Below, in pieces: positions 39,630-41,345 of a stretch of DNA of 41,345 bases. The stretch spans positions 1 to 41,345 of the forward strand of contig JAEEXY010000022.1 of NCBI GenBank assembly GCA_016288005.1, read 5' to 3'. Source of the stretch: Lachnospiraceae bacterium (GTDB taxonomy: Bacteria > Bacillota > Clostridia > Lachnospirales > Lachnospiraceae). The notes beneath the pieces are model-generated. The model worked only from the letters and a program-made list of their open reading frames with translations, made no database searches and was not told the origin of the DNA. A program made the position numbers and the translations under genes. How positions within the stretch are numbered: the stretch's first letter is position 1; the number at the start of each line of letters is the position of its first letter.

Positions 39630-40438
39630 TGAAGAAAAAGAAGCGTATCCTTTCGAGCATATTTATGGGCCTGCTCGTGATATTTTTCTATGCGCCCATA
39701 CTCTACACGATAGTTTTCTCGTTCAATGACAGCAGGTCGCTCACAAAGTTCGCGGGCTTCTCGCTGCAGTGGTACGAGAAGATGTTCAGCAACAGGACCA
39801 TGATGGAGTCCGTATTCTACACGATCGTTACGGCAGTTATCGCTACCGCCGTATCGACCTTTGTCGGAACCGTCACGGCCATCGGTCTTTCGAAGTCAAA
39901 GGCCGTCCTGCGCGCGATCGTTGAGCAGGTGAACAACCTGCCCATCATGAACCCCGAGATCGTTACGGCCATCGGCCTGCTGATGTTCTACAGCGCGATC
40001 CATTTCCGCAAGGGGTTTCTTACGATGCTGCTCGCGCACATCATGTTCTGTATCCCCTACGTGATACTGAGCATTGCGCCAAAGCTGCGCACACTGGACC
40101 AGAACCTTGCGGACGCCGCGATGGACCTCGGATGCACGCCCTGGCAGGCGCTGATCAAGGTCATCGTGCCCCAGATCAAGCCCGGCATCGTCAGCGGCGC
40201 GCTCATCGCTTTCACGATGAGTTTTGACGATTTCGTCATCTCGTATTTCGTAACGGGAAACGGTGTATCCAATATCTCGATCCTGGTATACACCATGTCG
40301 AAGCGCATCAATCCTTCGATCAATGCGCTCTCGACACTGATCATAGTGATCATATCGGTATTCCTGCTGCTCTATAACCTGATCCCCGCGATCGCCGAGA
40401 AGCGTAATTCGAAGCGTATCAAGGCCACAGAGGACTAG
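39629..40438 (+). CDS. potC: Spermidine/putrescine ABC transporter permease PotC
   Basis: A permease of 269 residues with six membrane helices and an EAA-type loop, DAAMDLGCTPWQALIKVIVP, at about 162-181. The SFDDFVIS motif (198-205) after it is characteristic of PotC-like subunits. The gene follows potB with a one-base overlap. AAAGGAG-like sequence inside the potB end serves as ribosome site. The lipoprotein gene starts 90 bases later, without a terminator between. Confidence 0.93.
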   Translation: MKKKKRILSSIFMGLLVIFFYAPILYTIVFSFNDSRSLTKFAGFSLQWYEKMFSNRTMMESVFYTIVTAVIATAVSTFVGTVTAIGLSKSKAVLRAIVEQVNNLPIMNPEIVTAIGLLMFYSAIHFRKGFLTMLLAHIMFCIPYVILSIAPKLRTLDQNLADAAMDLGCTPWQALIKVIVPQIKPGIVSGALIAFTMSFDDFVISYFVTGNGVSNISILVYTMSKRINPSINALSTLIIVIISVFLLLYNLIPAIAEKRNSKRIKATED

Positions 40439-40528
40439 ACCGGCAGAGCCGTTATGCATATTTAATCAGCGGCCGGCAGCAGAGGAGACTGCGCACGGAT
40501 CGTTTCTACACAGGAGGGAAAGTAAAGA

Positions 40529-41345
40529 ATGAAGAATGTTAAGAGAATTGCGGCAGCAGTGCTGATCGTTGTTATGTGCCTTTCGGCGGCTGCATGCTCG
40601 AAAAAGGGAAGCGCCGATGCAAAAGAGAAGTACGGATCGACCGTGCTCAAGGTTTTTCTTCCCGGTGAATATATTGCCGACAACCTGATCCCCGATTTCG
40701 AAAAGGAATTCGGCGTGACCGTTATCCCCGAGCTTTTTGACTCGAACGAGATGATGTACACCAAGTTCAGCGCGGGCGAGACCTACGACGTGCTGATCCC
40801 TTCGGACTACATGATCGAGCGTCTGATCAAGGAGGAACAGCTGCAGAAGCTCGACCACAGCCTGATCCCCAACATGAAGAATCTGGCCGACGAGGTTAAG
40901 AATGCGGCATATGACAGCGACAATTCCTACTCCGTTCCCTATTTCTGGGGCACCGTGGGCATCGTTTACAACAAGAACAATGTTCCGCTCTCGGAGCTCG
41001 AGAGCAAGGGCTGGGACATCTTCCGCGACAGCAAGTACGCAGGCAAAGCTTATTTCTACGATTCGGAGCGCGACGGCTTCATGATCGCCGCAAAGCAGCT
41101 CGGCTACTCGGCAAACAGCAGCGACGAGGCTGAGATCAACGCTGAGTATGAGTGGCTGCTCGACATGAAGGCGGCTACCGATCCCGTATTCGTTACCGAC
41201 CAGGTTATCGACGGCATGATCAACGGCACCAAGGACCTCGCGGTAGTTTACAGCGGCGATGCGGTTACCATTCTTTCGGAGAATGAGGACATGGGCTACT
41301 ACACACCCGCTTCCGGAACCAACAGATGGTACGATGCGATGGTAG
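40529..41345 (+). CDS. potD: Spermidine/putrescine-binding lipoprotein PotD, 3' end cut by the window
   Basis: The first 272 codons are present and the frame is open at the window end. A signal peptide (KR then a hydrophobic stretch) ends in a lipobox-like SAAAC with Cys23, so it should be a lipid-anchored receptor outside the membrane. The mature part is a periplasmic-binding-protein fold: YDVLIPSDYMIERLI, the PYFWGTVGIVYNKNNV hinge segment and VYSGDA are typical of PotD. CAGGAGGG lies about ten bases before the ATG. It delivers polyamines to PotBC. Confidence 0.92.
   Translation, partial: MKNVKRIAAAVLIVVMCLSAAACSKKGSADAKEKYGSTVLKVFLPGEYIADNLIPDFEKEFGVTVIPELFDSNEMMYTKFSAGETYDVLIPSDYMIERLIKEEQLQKLDHSLIPNMKNLADEVKNAAYDSDNSYSVPYFWGTVGIVYNKNNVPLSELESKGWDIFRDSKYAGKAYFYDSERDGFMIAAKQLGYSANSSDEAEINAEYEWLLDMKAATDPVFVTDQVIDGMINGTKDLAVVYSGDAVTILSENEDMGYYTPASGTNRWYDAMV

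Overview
The window looks like chromosome from an anaerobic Clostridia-type Firmicute, probably close to Lachnospiraceae; this is inferred from gene content and not from a marker gene. Supporting signs are strong AGGAGG ribosome sites, SigA-like TTGACA/TATAAT promoters, a three-gene electron-bifurcating [FeFe] hydrogenase, small clostridial domain families (DUF4250, DUF4298, DUF1700/DUF4097), an M42 peptidase and a PotABCD transporter. The DNA is moderately GC-rich. I see no phage, plasmid, CRISPR, rRNA or tRNA gene. Both ends cut genes: a PadR-type regulator at the left and PotD at the right.

Layout. 1-2881: PadR tail, a DUF1700/DUF4097 protein and an M42 aminopeptidase. 2944-12616: an efflux locus. 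A leader ORF of 33 codons with its own promoter and a terminator-like palindrome precedes two ABC half-exporters and a MATE pump. An ECF sigma/anti-sigma pair lies on each side. 12797-16124: RNase HI and an MFS carrier on the minus strand, then a small membrane protein coupled to a FRG-domain protein. 16415-22556: Ca/Na antiporter, DUF4250 protein, thioesterase, PepF, a ThpR-DUF4298 fusion and a metallophosphoesterase. 22619-26523: GH13 alpha-1,6-glucosidase, galE and a DRE-TIM aldolase-like enzyme. 26683-30843: hydABC hydrogenase operon. 30946-36963: a zinc-ribbon acyltransferase, a membrane protein/XRE regulator pair, a NatAB-like exporter and an Ogg-type glycosylase. 37162-41345: potABCD, in which PotA carries a duplicated insertion in its TOBE region.

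Two things stand out. First, the leader ORF, a possible antiterminator inside it, the terminator and the heterodimeric exporter have the same order as the Bacillus subtilis bmrB-bmrCD ribosome-mediated attenuator, which suggests translation-sensitive control of an efflux operon. Second, a family of palindromic elements sharing GACATGGGGACGGTTCTTCTGTC-like ends sits at gene 3' ends. Three copies (10518-10736, 12633-12791, 18348-18572) carry nested stem-loops. Two share an interior whose stems differ in sequence but keep their pairing, while the third has the same frame around a different interior hairpin.

No searches or folding programs were run. Family names come from motif recognition, and start codons were chosen from ribosome binding sites visible in the sequence.
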